Assembly: GCA_031265715.1 (NCBI GenBank)
Contig: JAISCG010000088.1
Coordinates: 1 to 18,562, forward strand
Length of the DNA stretch: 18,562 bases
Reading direction: 5' to 3'
Source of the DNA: Holosporaceae bacterium
GTDB taxonomy: Bacteria > Pseudomonadota > Alphaproteobacteria > UBA3830
The translations under genes were made by a program, and so were the position numbers. The notes under the pieces were generated by a model. It worked only from the letters and a program-made list of their open reading frames with translations, ran no database searches and had not been told where the DNA came from. This document shows, one piece after another, positions 5,819-13,433 of this stretch; positions within the stretch are counted from its first letter, which is position 1; each line of letters starts with the position of its first letter.

Positions 5819-7498
5819 ATGAAAAATAGTCAGTATGTTAATGCATTAAAGGTAGTATTTGTCGGAGCATCTTTTCTTTTATCAACAATTGAGCAAAGCA
5901 ACGCGATGAAATTGGCAAGATGGGCATCAAGCAAAAGTAATAAGAGAAATAATAAGGGAACAGCAGGCGTCAGGAAGCCGGCAAAGCTCGCACCGGTAAA
6001 GCCCGAGCAACCGGTACAGGTCGATGACTCCCGTCGAAGAGCTTTAATGTGGTTGGAGATAGATAGAAAAAGAGTGGAGGAGGAAAATTTAGAGAGAAAA
6101 GAAGAAGAGAAGAAAAGAAAATCGTGGAGTAGTGCGGCGAAAAGGTCGTTTTGTGGGGCGGCATGGTCAGGAAATTTGGATTTGGTTAAATCTATGATAA
6201 ATGACGGCACCGCAGATGCTGATTTGGAAGAAGATGACGGCGGAACCCCGTTGCATTATGCTGCCAAGTCGTGGAATTTAGAGATGGTTAAATTTCTTGT
6301 AAACCGGGATATTGAGATAATCCGGGAAAGGAATCAACTGTGGGGGAATTACCGTAATGACTACGAACCGTTTGTCCAGATGGAAAACAACAACCACGAA
6401 ACCCCACTGCATTTTGCTGCCAAATCAAGAAATTTAGAGATAGCTCAATTTCTTGTAGATCAAGGTGCACATGTTAATGCAGTCACACTTGAGGGACAAA
6501 CTCCGTTGCATTTTGCTGCGAGATCAGGAGATTTACAGTTGGTTAAATTTCTTATGAAACAGGGTGCAGGTGTTAATGCAATCGCAGACGGGAATAAGAC
6601 TTCATTGCATTTTGCTGCAAGGTCAGGAAATTCACAGTTGGTTGGATTTCTTATAGAGCAACAAGGTGCAGATGTTAATGCGTGCGATATTGATGGGAGA
6701 ACTCCGTTGCATTTTGCTGCGAGGTCAGGAGATTTAGAGACGGTTAAACTTCTTATAGCGCATGGTGCAAATGTTAATGCAATCGCAAACGGAAATATGA
6801 CTTTGCTGCATTTTGCTGCGAGGTCAGGAAATTTACAGTTGGTTAGATTTCTTATAAATCAACAAGGTGCAGATGTTAATGCAATCGCAGACGGAAATAA
6901 GACTTTGCTGCATTTTGCTGCGAAGTCAAGAAATTCACAGTTGGTTAAAAATTTTATAAAACGGAAGGCAATTGTGGCAAATATTAATGCGCGCGATATT
7001 AATGGGAGAACTCCGTTGTATTTTGCTGCAAAGTCAGGAAGTTCAGAGATTGTCAATCTTCTCATAAAGCATGAAGCAGAAATTAGTGAAGTTGATAATT
7101 TTGGAGAAACCGTATTGCATGGAGCTGTCGAATCAGGAAATTTAACGCTGGTCAAGGCCTTAATAAGTACTAAGCGGTTTACGAAAGCAATCAGGAAGCC
7201 TGACTACAGGGGATACACTCTATCTCATTTTGCTGCCCGGGCGGGAAGAACGGATATACTCGAATTTCTGATAGGGCAAGGTTACGTCACAGATATTAAT
7301 GCGATCACCACTGAGGGATGCACTCTCCTGCATTGTGCCGTTGAATCAAATTTTTTGGGAATAGTTAAATTTTTAGTAGATAGGAAGGCAAATATTAATG
7401 CGTCCAACGGTAAATGGTACACCCCATTGGCTTTGGCTGACGAGTACGGATATACGTTGATATCCGAATTTCTGAGAAATCCGTCGCCAAAAAGATAA
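5819..7498 (+). CDS. Exported ankyrin-repeat protein, 559 residues
   Basis: The product begins MKNSQYVNALKVVFVGASFL and a signal peptide ends near SNA (residue 29). Residues 31-70 are basic and Pro-rich; 75-102 form a highly charged, probably coiled helix (RKRVEEENLERKEEEKKRK). From residue 108 to the end there are about 13 ankyrin units, with signatures TPLHFAARSGD, TSLHFAARSGN, TLLHFAARSGN and similar; the first and last are degenerate, and one inter-unit loop around residue 165-193 is expanded. An in-frame ATG exists at 5774, but the frame from there lacks a signal sequence at its start, so I prefer 5819, with a weak GGGAAT upstream. Several units are almost identical in DNA. Sec export followed by host-protein binding is my inference. 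A strong hairpin follows the gene. Confidence 0.85.
   Translation: MKNSQYVNALKVVFVGASFLLSTIEQSNAMKLARWASSKSNKRNNKGTAGVRKPAKLAPVKPEQPVQVDDSRRRALMWLEIDRKRVEEENLERKEEEKKRKSWSSAAKRSFCGAAWSGNLDLVKSMINDGTADADLEEDDGGTPLHYAAKSWNLEMVKFLVNRDIEIIRERNQLWGNYRNDYEPFVQMENNNHETPLHFAAKSRNLEIAQFLVDQGAHVNAVTLEGQTPLHFAARSGDLQLVKFLMKQGAGVNAIADGNKTSLHFAARSGNSQLVGFLIEQQGADVNACDIDGRTPLHFAARSGDLETVKLLIAHGANVNAIANGNMTLLHFAARSGNLQLVRFLINQQGADVNAIADGNKTLLHFAAKSRNSQLVKNFIKRKAIVANINARDINGRTPLYFAAKSGSSEIVNLLIKHEAEISEVDNFGETVLHGAVESGNLTLVKALISTKRFTKAIRKPDYRGYTLSHFAARAGRTDILEFLIGQGYVTDINAITTEGCTLLHCAVESNFLGIVKFLVDRKANINASNGKWYTPLALADEYGYTLISEFLRNPSPKR
6573..7075. repeat. Near-identical ankyrin-unit repeats of about 100 bp
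   Basis: Units starting AATGCAATCGCA occur near 6575, 6776 and 6878, and units starting AATGCG(T/C)GCGATATT near 6676 and 6985. Their order, A-B-A-A-B, suggests that a two-unit block was duplicated. Confidence 0.75.
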
Positions 7499-7526
7499 TG
7501 CACACGGCGTACTTGTATTTTTGAAG

Positions 7527-7557
7527 TAGGCAACAGGATCAGTTAAACTGTTGCCTA
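7527..7557 (+). terminator. Perfect 10-bp hairpin after the large ankyrin gene
   Basis: TAGGCAACAG (7527-7536) and CTGTTGCCTA (7548-7557) pair perfectly around an 11-base loop, starting 28 bases after the stop codon. No T-run follows directly; the second hairpin at 7559 supplies one. Confidence 0.6.
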
Positions 7558-7558
7558 T

Positions 7559-7598
7559 GGGTGGAGAGAAGCCGCTCACCACCCGTCTGATCTTTTTT
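7559..7598 (+). terminator. Hairpin plus T-run, built from a GACGGGTGGTAAG module
   Basis: GGGTGG-A-GAG (7559-7568) pairs with CTC-A-CCACCC (7575-7584) around AAGCCG, with one A-A mismatch. Six T residues follow at 7593-7598. The right half of the stem is the inverted copy of the repeat module, so a repeat has been put to use as a terminator for the ankyrin gene, or fortuitously looks like one. Confidence 0.55.
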
Positions 7599-7613
7599 AT
7601 CTAAAATTTCAAT
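7575..7613 (-). repeat. GACGGGTGGTAAG module, inverted copy
   Basis: On the minus strand the leader ATTGAAATTTTAGATAAAAA is followed by GATCAGACGGGTGGTGAG, one base different from the exact 13-mer. Confidence 0.75.
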
Positions 7614-7659
7614 TTCTCTTTAAATCGTCTTTTTAAGTATTTATGGCAATATTTCCGCA

Positions 7660-7744
7660 TCATTGCGAGCGGAGCGAAGCAATCCAGAGATCAAATTAAA
7701 GCAAATTTTAAATCCGAATTGCCACGTCGCGCCGCTCGCAATGA
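7660..7744. repeat. Palindromic intergenic repeat, copy 2 (intact arms)
   Basis: TCATTGCGAGCGG (7660-7672) and CCGCTCGCAATGA (7732-7744) are perfect 13-base inverted arms. The interior holds AGCAATCCAGAG and AATTGCCACG. Confidence 0.9.
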
Positions 7745-7769
7745 CGAAATGAGACGCCTAATTTAATCC

Positions 7770-7782
7770 GACGGGTACTAAG
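7770..7782 (+). repeat. GACGGGTGGTAAG module, variant GACGGGTACTAAG
   Basis: Differs from the exact 13-mer at two positions and is preceded by ATTTAATCC, the same leader as the copy at 15332. It sits 25 bases after the palindrome ending at 7744. Confidence 0.65.
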
Positions 7783-7817
7783 GAGAAGCCGTTTTTACGC
7801 CTGTGTTTTTAAGCACA

Positions 7818-7991
7818 TTAGACTTCTTCGTATAATCCCTTTTCAATCCGGGATCCTACATCCGGGTTTTTCTTCGGAATCAGAGAAATGAACAAATCTG
7901 CAAATTTCTCCCTGCCTCTCAGCCGAACAAACGACGCCCGCTGCAAAGCAGCGGGGTATTGAGTAGATTTTGCTCTTGGCTTTTTTTTCAC
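7818..7991 (-). other. 57-codon reading frame inside the repeat nest
   Basis: A frame from GTG (7991) to TAA (7818) encodes a basic peptide starting MKKKPRAKSTQYPAALQRAS and ending GSRIEKGLYEEV. It includes a perfect hairpin, CCCGCTGC-AAA-GCAGCGGG (7937-7955 on the plus strand). There is no convincing Shine-Dalgarno. The frame may be part of a repeated element carrying a small reading frame, or an accident of an open repeat. I would not call it a gene without finding it conserved elsewhere. Confidence 0.25.
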
Positions 7992-8110
7992 AGCGGAGCA
8001 GCGGGGAATTCACCCCTCAGAGATTAAAAATCTATCTTATTATTTAATGCTTTACATCGCTAAATTTCACAATAAAACCTGCAAAAATGCTGCAAAAGTA
8101 AAAAAGTCTG
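7992..8110. other. Short gap with a second GCAGCGGGG segment
   Basis: AGCAGCGGGGAATTC at 7998-8012 echoes GCAGCGGGGTATT at 7948-7960, and GGGG-AATTCA-CCCC can form a small hairpin. The remainder is A/T-rich sequence after the stop of the kinase gene. No gene is visible. Confidence 0.4.
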
Positions 8111-10378
8111 CTATAAATTTTGATCAGATTTCCTTGAGAATACGCCGCCCTCGGTCGTATCCTTCGTCTTGCCTGAAACAACCTCTTCAAAAATAATACC
8201 GTCATCCGCCTCATCGTCATCATCCTGATTCTTTACCTCGATCGAATCTCCGGACACGGTTTTACACGTTCTCGGAACTCTGATAACAAATTTTGATCCG
8301 GCTCCGATTTCGCTTTCAACGGTGACAGTGCCTCCGAGACATTCCACATATTTTTTCGTGAGAGATAACCCGAGGCCGGCACCGGCATTTCCCTCCTGAA
8401 ATGTTTCAAATAGATTGGCTAACTTAGCCTGATCAATGCCGGCTCCGGTATCAATTACGGAAAATTCAACAAAATCTTCACCTGTCTTCACCAGAGGAAC
8501 GATTCTCAGCGTTATTTTACCGAATTCGGTAAATTTTGCGGCGTTGCTCAGCAAATTCAACAGACATTGTCTCAGTTTTGTGGAATCCGAGTACATAACC
8601 CCGATATCTTTCGGATACTCCAAAAACATAGAGTTGTCATTTTTCGCAACAAGGGGTAGCGTAATACCTTCAACATCCTTAATAAGAGAAACGAGTTCGA
8701 TATTTTCGAAAAACAGCTGCGTTTTTCCGGATTCTATCTTCGACAAATCGAGAATTTCATCAATCAATGAGAGAAGATGCTTAGCAGATCCGATAATTTT
8801 TTTCAAATCATCGGCGGAAACGGTATCTTTTCGATCCAACGCCTCTTCCTCGAGAATTTCGCTGTATCCGATGATTGCGTTGAGCGGAGTTTTCAACTCA
8901 TTACTCATGTTTGTTAAAAATTTACTTTTGGCATTACTGGCTTCATCCGCGGCAAGTTTTGCGCTTTCCAGAGAGCTGTTTGATACTTCCAACTCTTTCG
9001 CCTTCAGCTCGAGATCCGCAGTTCTCTCCGCAATTTGTTTTTCGAGAAGAGCTGCGTTATTGGACAGCTTTTTTTCGATTTCCTTGCGACGATCAATATC
9101 CAACACTGCCAACACTATATATTTTTCTTCGCTTACCTCTATCGGACTTGCGGAACATATGGACCAGAAAGTTCCTCCCCCGAAACTTTGTATCAATACT
9201 TCGTAGTTTAATACACTGATGCCCGAAGAAGTCGCGCTGCTCACATAGCCGCGATCCTCATTTTCAATAAACATACTCCACATATTTATTTTACTGATTT
9301 CTTCCCGCTCTATCCTGAGTAATGTTGTCGCGGACAAATTGATTTCCAAAACCGATCCGTCGGAAACCTTGAATATGACCAGAGCAAGAGGCGTAGATTC
9401 GCGAATTACGGTGGCTATTTCCAAATCTTCCTTCGCTTTTTGGTAAAATTTTAAAAAATAAAGGCATAATCCCAACAAGCCCATTATGAATAGGAGCCCA
9501 AAAAAATCCAGGCTGTCGAACATACTTTTGTTCAATTCTTCAAAAGCAATGTTGTCCGTGGCAACAACGACAAAAAATTTACTCCCGATCAACCCCGGGG
9601 GCATCTTAATTTCTTCCTTCAGAATTCTAAAATCGACGGATTCAATTTTTACGTCGGTCAACCCGAATGCTATGTCATTTATTTTTTTCGCCAGATGCAT
9701 CCCGAGCGCGGCCACCGCCACCTTGTTTATCGAATTTTGCGGAAGTGAATTCAATGATATGTACCGTCCGCAATCCGGAGAAATTATGTAAAACATTCGA
9801 GGAATCGAGCCCTGTTCCATGCGCATCATATATTTTTCATACTGATTCCACTTCATCGTCAGTTCGAGAAAATATTTTTTCTCTTTTCCTTTTTTATCGG
9901 TAATTTTTTTAGTTATTTTATATTTTATGGCGACATTTTTGTCTTCCAGCTGAAGTATATCGTATTTTATTTCCTTTTTGGAAGTATCGAAATCTTTGAC
10001 TGACATTAAATCGGCGCCGAAGGTGTTTAAAGAATTTACCAGAAACTTTCCTTTTTCATCATACATGCTCAGTGAAACGATATTATTATTGTGTTCAATG
10101 ATACTTTTTATTTCTTTTATCGAAACCTTAGGGTCTGTCACTCCGGCGGATGATATTCCTGATAAAATATCATCTAATTCTCTGAAGGAATTTTCGAACT
10201 GAAGAGCCATATACTTTGATACTCCGACTCCCTCTGCCTGCATAAATGTATCAAGACATTTTTTTACGTCTTTATTTGTTGCACTTTTTACACAGAAAAA
10301 GAGAACAAATGACGGGATGATAATCAACAGACAGATTCCGACCATCACCTTTAATGTCTCTATAATCTTTTTTACCAT
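8111..10378 (-). CDS. Membrane sensor histidine-kinase-like protein with Asn in place of the phospho-accepting His
   Basis: A 755-residue two-component sensor: TM1 about 12-31, extracytoplasmic sensor domain about 32-290, TM2 about 291-310, PAS-like domain about 318-432, coiled coil to about 482, HisKA about 485-555, HATPase about 590-705. The ATP-binding side looks complete: N608/N612 in the N-box, DTGAGID (643-649), and the glycine-rich GAGLGLSLT. In the H-box the usual SHELRTPLN reads SNELKTPLN, so the acceptor His is N493 (codon AAT at 8900-8902). Autophosphorylation at this site should be impossible. Alphaproteobacterial DivL likewise lacks the His (it has Tyr) and works as an allosteric partner; a similar regulatory role is possible. 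The acidic tail (DDDDEADD) has no receiver domain. A TTG at 10408 would add 10 residues; the ATG at 10378 with AGG upstream is better. Confidence 0.85.
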   Translation of the reverse strand: MVKKIIETLKVMVGICLLIIIPSFVLFFCVKSATNKDVKKCLDTFMQAEGVGVSKYMALQFENSFRELDDILSGISSAGVTDPKVSIKEIKSIIEHNNNIVSLSMYDEKGKFLVNSLNTFGADLMSVKDFDTSKKEIKYDILQLEDKNVAIKYKITKKITDKKGKEKKYFLELTMKWNQYEKYMMRMEQGSIPRMFYIISPDCGRYISLNSLPQNSINKVAVAALGMHLAKKINDIAFGLTDVKIESVDFRILKEEIKMPPGLIGSKFFVVVATDNIAFEELNKSMFDSLDFFGLLFIMGLLGLCLYFLKFYQKAKEDLEIATVIRESTPLALVIFKVSDGSVLEINLSATTLLRIEREEISKINMWSMFIENEDRGYVSSATSSGISVLNYEVLIQSFGGGTFWSICSASPIEVSEEKYIVLAVLDIDRRKEIEKKLSNNAALLEKQIAERTADLELKAKELEVSNSSLESAKLAADEASNAKSKFLTNMSNELKTPLNAIIGYSEILEEEALDRKDTVSADDLKKIIGSAKHLLSLIDEILDLSKIESGKTQLFFENIELVSLIKDVEGITLPLVAKNDNSMFLEYPKDIGVMYSDSTKLRQCLLNLLSNAAKFTEFGKITLRIVPLVKTGEDFVEFSVIDTGAGIDQAKLANLFETFQEGNAGAGLGLSLTKKYVECLGGTVTVESEIGAGSKFVIRVPRTCKTVSGDSIEVKNQDDDDEADDGIIFEEVVSGKTKDTTEGGVFSRKSDQNL

Positions 10379-10423
10379 CGCACACCTAGCATAAGGATAA
10401 CAACCCAATCTTAAGAATGAATA

Positions 10424-10465
10424 GTTATTTTTACGTAAAAATTCGATTTTTTTACGAAAAATAAC
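10424..10465. promoter_or_regulatory. A/T-rich inverted repeat upstream of the kinase gene
   Basis: GTTATTTTTACGTAAAAA (10424-10441) and TTTTTTACGAAAAATAAC (10448-10465) are inverted copies except for one missing base, around a 6-base centre. It lies 46 bases upstream of the kinase ATG and could be an operator or a leader hairpin. Confidence 0.4.
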
Positions 10466-10511
10466 CCAGGTAAGACAGACTAACGTGACAGCATCCTTTT
10501 ATCAGACTTCC

Positions 10512-10533
10512 TGCGAAACGTCATTCTTTCGCA
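10512..10533 (-). terminator. Hairpin just after dsbD
   Basis: TGCGAAA and TTTCGCA pair perfectly around 8 bases, beginning 5 bases after the dsbD stop on the minus strand. No T-run follows, so factor-independent termination is uncertain. Confidence 0.4.
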
Positions 10534-10538
10534 AAGGT

Positions 10539-12050
10539 CTATTTTCCGGCAGCCTTTTTTACAGCATTTGTTATTTCGTCAACCGTCGGAATTTCGCCCA
10601 GCAGGACACCGTTTTCGGCATGCGGTCCGTAGATCGCCGTAAACGGGATCCCGACGCGACCGTGTTTGCCGATGAATTGCATCAGGGCGTCGTCTTTTTT
10701 TGTCATGTCGGCTTCGATGAACTTTACGTCATTGTTTTTGAACAGTTTTACCACTTCCTCATTTTCGAATATGCGACTATTGTATTTGCATGTAAGACAC
10801 CAATCGGCGGTAATGTTAAAAACAATTATTCTATTTTTTTGTAATTCCGATCGGAGCAGAGTAAGCACGTTTCCGTCGGCTTTCAGCGATTCTGCGGAAA
10901 AATCCCGGAACGTCAGTCCGCAAAAACACATCGCGGCGACCGGAAGCACCGACCGATACTTTCGCATTTTCAGCAGGATGGTCGCCGATATAAATGATGC
11001 CGCATATATTCCGATCGATATCCTGCTCAGGTGATTGGAGAGCAGCCAAAAAATCCACAAAAATGTGATCAGCACTCCGCAATTAATGATTTTTTTAAAA
11101 ACAATTCCTCCGTCACGGAATTTTGAGAAAAAATTAATCGAAACGAAGAACGAGAGGAAATAAGGCAGAGAAAATCCGGTTGCAACGGCAAAAAAGATCA
11201 TGCACATGTCGGCGACAGATCCCAGAATTGCAAACGTCGCCGCGGTTCCCAGAAACGGAGCAGTGCACGGAATTGCCGCCAGAGAAGCAACCATGCTCGA
11301 AAAAAAATTTTCGAAAAATACGCCGCGTTTGCGATTTTCAATCTGTATTGAGGGAAAAAGCGGAATCATATCAAACGAATAGAGGGTTAATCCGAATAAA
11401 ACAAAGGTCATTGCTTCGAGAAAATACGGATTTTGAAAATGCATTCCCCAGCCGACGACGCTTCCGGCTGATTTCAAAAACGCCAGACAGGCGGTGAATG
11501 CCGCAAAACTCGCATAATTCCCGACGATTGATCCGCAAAGGGCTTCCCGCGACATCGCCGATTTCAATTTCATGATGACCACGGGCAGAGCGCAGGGCAT
11601 TATGTTCAGCATCAGGCCGCCCAAAAAACCGAGTAAAATGATCCAAAATATGTTCGAATCATGCCCGTTTTTTTGCGTCGGCAGAGCTATGCGAACGGTT
11701 TTTGAAACGATGCTGCAGATATTGTTGCCGCACATCGGACAATCTGCCGTCAATTCGATGTATTCCGAATTTTCTGCGACAATCGTGAAATCGACGCGGT
11801 AGGATGTTTCGCCCGTCTGCTCCAATTTTCCGTCGTATTTAAATTCCTTCGGATTTTTCGGCTCTGTCGGCGAAATATCCGGCGCTTTCGGCAGTTTATA
11901 TCCGCTCGGAACGGACAAAATCAGCTCGCAGTGCCAAGCTTTGCCGTCTGTTTCGACGCATTTTGCGGCAATGTCTAAATTGCAAAGCTGTTCGGCCGTT
12001 AAGTTCACGAAAAACAACAGATTTATCAGGATGAGTATAATTTTTGGCAC
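10539..12050 (-). CDS. dsbD: Thiol:disulfide interchange protein DsbD
   Basis: DsbD carries electrons from cytoplasmic thioredoxin across the inner membrane to periplasmic thiol proteins. The 503-residue product has a signal peptide (MPKIILILINLLFFVNLTAE), an N-terminal periplasmic domain with Cys at 23, 31, 41, 104, 107 and 112, a membrane domain with the paired catalytic Cys C153 (LNIMPCALPVV) and C262 (AAIPCTAPFLG), and a C-terminal thioredoxin-like domain with DWCLTC (C418, C421) and GIPF (cis-Pro 469). All active-site cysteines of the relay are present, and length is close to E. coli DsbD. The start is GTG, supported by AGAGGA 5 bases upstream. It is divergent from yqgE across 78 bp and followed on the same strand by the kinase. 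Exported Cys-bearing proteins in this window are possible clients. Confidence 0.95.
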   Translation of the reverse strand: MPKIILILINLLFFVNLTAEQLCNLDIAAKCVETDGKAWHCELILSVPSGYKLPKAPDISPTEPKNPKEFKYDGKLEQTGETSYRVDFTIVAENSEYIELTADCPMCGNNICSIVSKTVRIALPTQKNGHDSNIFWIILLGFLGGLMLNIMPCALPVVIMKLKSAMSREALCGSIVGNYASFAAFTACLAFLKSAGSVVGWGMHFQNPYFLEAMTFVLFGLTLYSFDMIPLFPSIQIENRKRGVFFENFFSSMVASLAAIPCTAPFLGTAATFAILGSVADMCMIFFAVATGFSLPYFLSFFVSINFFSKFRDGGIVFKKIINCGVLITFLWIFWLLSNHLSRISIGIYAASFISATILLKMRKYRSVLPVAAMCFCGLTFRDFSAESLKADGNVLTLLRSELQKNRIIVFNITADWCLTCKYNSRIFENEEVVKLFKNNDVKFIEADMTKKDDALMQFIGKHGRVGIPFTAIYGPHAENGVLLGEIPTVDEITNAVKKAAGK

Positions 12051-12128
12051 GATGGTCCTCTATTATTTTTTACATTTTAACGAACAATTAATCATTTTGA
12101 TATACAGTTTCAAGTATAAGGTGAAAAC

Positions 12129-12701
12129 ATGAGTATAAACAATAACGATATAAGAAATTTAACGGGGAAGGTGTTGCTCTCCACTTTGTTTGATTCAAGC
12201 AGTTATCTGGATAAATCAATGGTTTATGTGTGTTCCCACGACAAAAACGGAGCAATGGGGATAGTTATAAACAAACCGATTTCCGATATAGATATCCGCA
12301 ATCTCCTGAAAAGTCTGAAAATAAATAATAAGGAATTGGAAAATTTCAATATTTATTTCGGCGGAGTGGAGGAAATAGACAGGTGCTTTATTTTGCACTC
12401 GGATGATTATATGTCGTCCTCCAGTTCTTTAATCAGTAATCACGTTGCTCTGACAGTTAACAGGGACATTTTAAATGTAATTACTGCCAGGGGCGGACCG
12501 TCGAAAAAACTCATCTGCATGGGGTGCTGTATCTGGGACGCCGATCAACTGGAGAGTGAGGTGGCGTCAAGCTATTGGATTCCGATAGATCAAGACGAAG
12601 CACTGATTTTCGGTGATTACAGAGTTGATAAGTGGAAGAAAGCTCTGTTGAAAATCGGTTCCCAAACGAGTATATTTTCGGACATACAGGGTAACGTATA
12701 A
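12129..12701 (+). CDS. yqgE: YqgE/AlgH family protein (UPF0301)
   Basis: A 190-residue cytoplasmic protein of the widespread YqgE/AlgH family, whose biochemical role is not settled. The signature is clear: LTGKVLLSTLFDSSSYLDKS (12-31), then MVYVCSHDKNGAMGIVINKP, corresponding to the usual VVYLCEHNEEGAMGLVINRP, and later IYFGGVEEIDRCFILHS. AAGGTG lies 5 bases upstream of the ATG. The ferredoxin gene starts 19 bases after its stop, so the two are likely one transcription unit. Confidence 0.93.
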   Translation: MSINNNDIRNLTGKVLLSTLFDSSSYLDKSMVYVCSHDKNGAMGIVINKPISDIDIRNLLKSLKINNKELENFNIYFGGVEEIDRCFILHSDDYMSSSSSLISNHVALTVNRDILNVITARGGPSKKLICMGCCIWDADQLESEVASSYWIPIDQDEALIFGDYRVDKWKKALLKIGSQTSIFSDIQGNV

Positions 12702-12720
12702 TCGCTTGGGAGGAGGATTG

Positions 12721-13020
12721 ATGCAAATTACTTTTATTCTGAAAAACGGTGAAGAAAAAAGTGTGGATTTTTCGGAAAATGAGGCCGTGTTGGCGGTCGC
12801 CGAAGCAAACGGTATACGTCTGAACAGCGCCTGCGAGGGGTTCGGTGTTTGCGGAGGATGCCACGTCATGGTGGAAAATTTCGAAGACAAACTTCCGCAA
12901 ATTTCGGAAAGAGAAGAGGACACTTTGGATAAAGTAAGCGGATTAAATCTGAAATCTCGACTGGCGTGTCAATTGGTTCTGGATAAATCACTGGACGGAA
13001 TTCGAATAAAACTTATTTGA
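12721..13020 (+). CDS. fdx: [2Fe-2S] ferredoxin, ISC/adrenodoxin type
   Basis: A 99-residue electron carrier expected to donate electrons to Fe-S cluster assembly. Cluster ligands are C38, C44, C47 and C83 (ACEGFGVCGGC ... RLACQ). The spacing C-x5-C-x2-C-x35-C is that of E. coli Fdx, and the stretch DKLPQISEREEDTLDKVSGL aligns well with that protein. The start at 12721 is fixed by a strong GGAGGAGG 5 bases upstream; a TTG at 12706 is within the Shine-Dalgarno region. It follows yqgE closely and is not beside hscA/hscB/iscA here. Nothing downstream resembles a terminator. Confidence 0.93.
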   Translation: MQITFILKNGEEKSVDFSENEAVLAVAEANGIRLNSACEGFGVCGGCHVMVENFEDKLPQISEREEDTLDKVSGLNLKSRLACQLVLDKSLDGIRIKLI

Positions 13021-13029
13021 ATACCGGAT

Positions 13030-13038
13030 TTATCCACA
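13030..13038 (+). promoter_or_regulatory. Single consensus DnaA-box sequence
   Basis: TTATCCACA is the classical high-affinity DnaA box. Only one copy is seen and there is no cluster or dnaA/dnaN nearby, so this is not evidence of an origin. Confidence 0.3.
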
Positions 13039-13114
13039 ATTATTTTCATAATCTTTCTGGATTTTCTTAGCCTTAAATCCTCTCCTATGAGTGTTTCTCG
13101 ATAACATCTTCATG

Positions 13115-13201
13115 TCATTGCGAGCGGAGCAAAGCAATTTGGGGCTAAAAATTCAGGCAAATTTAAAATCCGGATTGCCACTAAATGAGACGGGTAGCAA
13201 G
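13115..13201. repeat. Palindromic repeat copy 3, internally deleted, ending in a module variant
   Basis: It aligns with 7660-7782 from TCATTGCGAGCGG onward but has lost the right arm after ATTGCCAC and a further 17 bases between GACG repeats, fusing AAATGAGACG directly to GGTAGCAAG. Confidence 0.7.
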
Positions 13202-13223
13202 AAGTTTTATCTTACCACCCATC
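13189..13223. repeat. Two GACGGGTGGTAAG modules head to head
   Basis: GACGGGTAGCAAG (13189-13201) and, on the other strand, GATGGGTGGTAAG (13223-13211) are separated by 9 bases and can form a hairpin with 10 of 13 standard pairs. Confidence 0.7.
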
Positions 13224-13248
13224 TTATTTGACTGAACATTTCCTCCTG

Positions 13249-13344
13249 TCATTGCGAGAAGCGCAGCGACGCGGCAATCCAGAGATTTTAAATTTGCTTA
13301 AATTTTAGTTCTGGATTGCCACGTCGTTTCACTCCTCGCAATGA
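13249..13344. repeat. Palindromic intergenic repeat, copy 4 (long hairpin)
   Basis: Outer arms TCATTGCGAG (13249) and CTCGCAATGA (ending 13344) are perfect. Inside, GACG-C-GGCAATCCAGA pairs with TCTGGATTGCC-A-CGTC, 15 pairs with one mismatch. It can form a long hairpin on either strand. Confidence 0.9.
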
Positions 13345-13383
13345 CGAGAATGATTCAAGGTTAAGAAAAACCATCAACATCTC

Positions 13384-13423
13384 ATTGAAATTTCAAATAA
13401 AAAAAGATTAGACGGGTGGTAAG
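13384..13423 (+). repeat. GACGGGTGGTAAG module, exact copy with leader
   Basis: ATTGAAATTTCAAATAAAAA leader followed by the exact 13-mer at 13411-13423, the same plan as 4027-4066. Confidence 0.8.
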
Positions 13424-13433
13424 TAAAAAAATA

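Noticed and set aside
13030..13038. Replication origin
   Set aside because: Only one DnaA-box 9-mer; no cluster and no origin-linked genes nearby.
13059..13424. CRISPR array
   Set aside because: The repeats are palindromic, differ in spacing and orientation, and have no regular spacers or cas genes.
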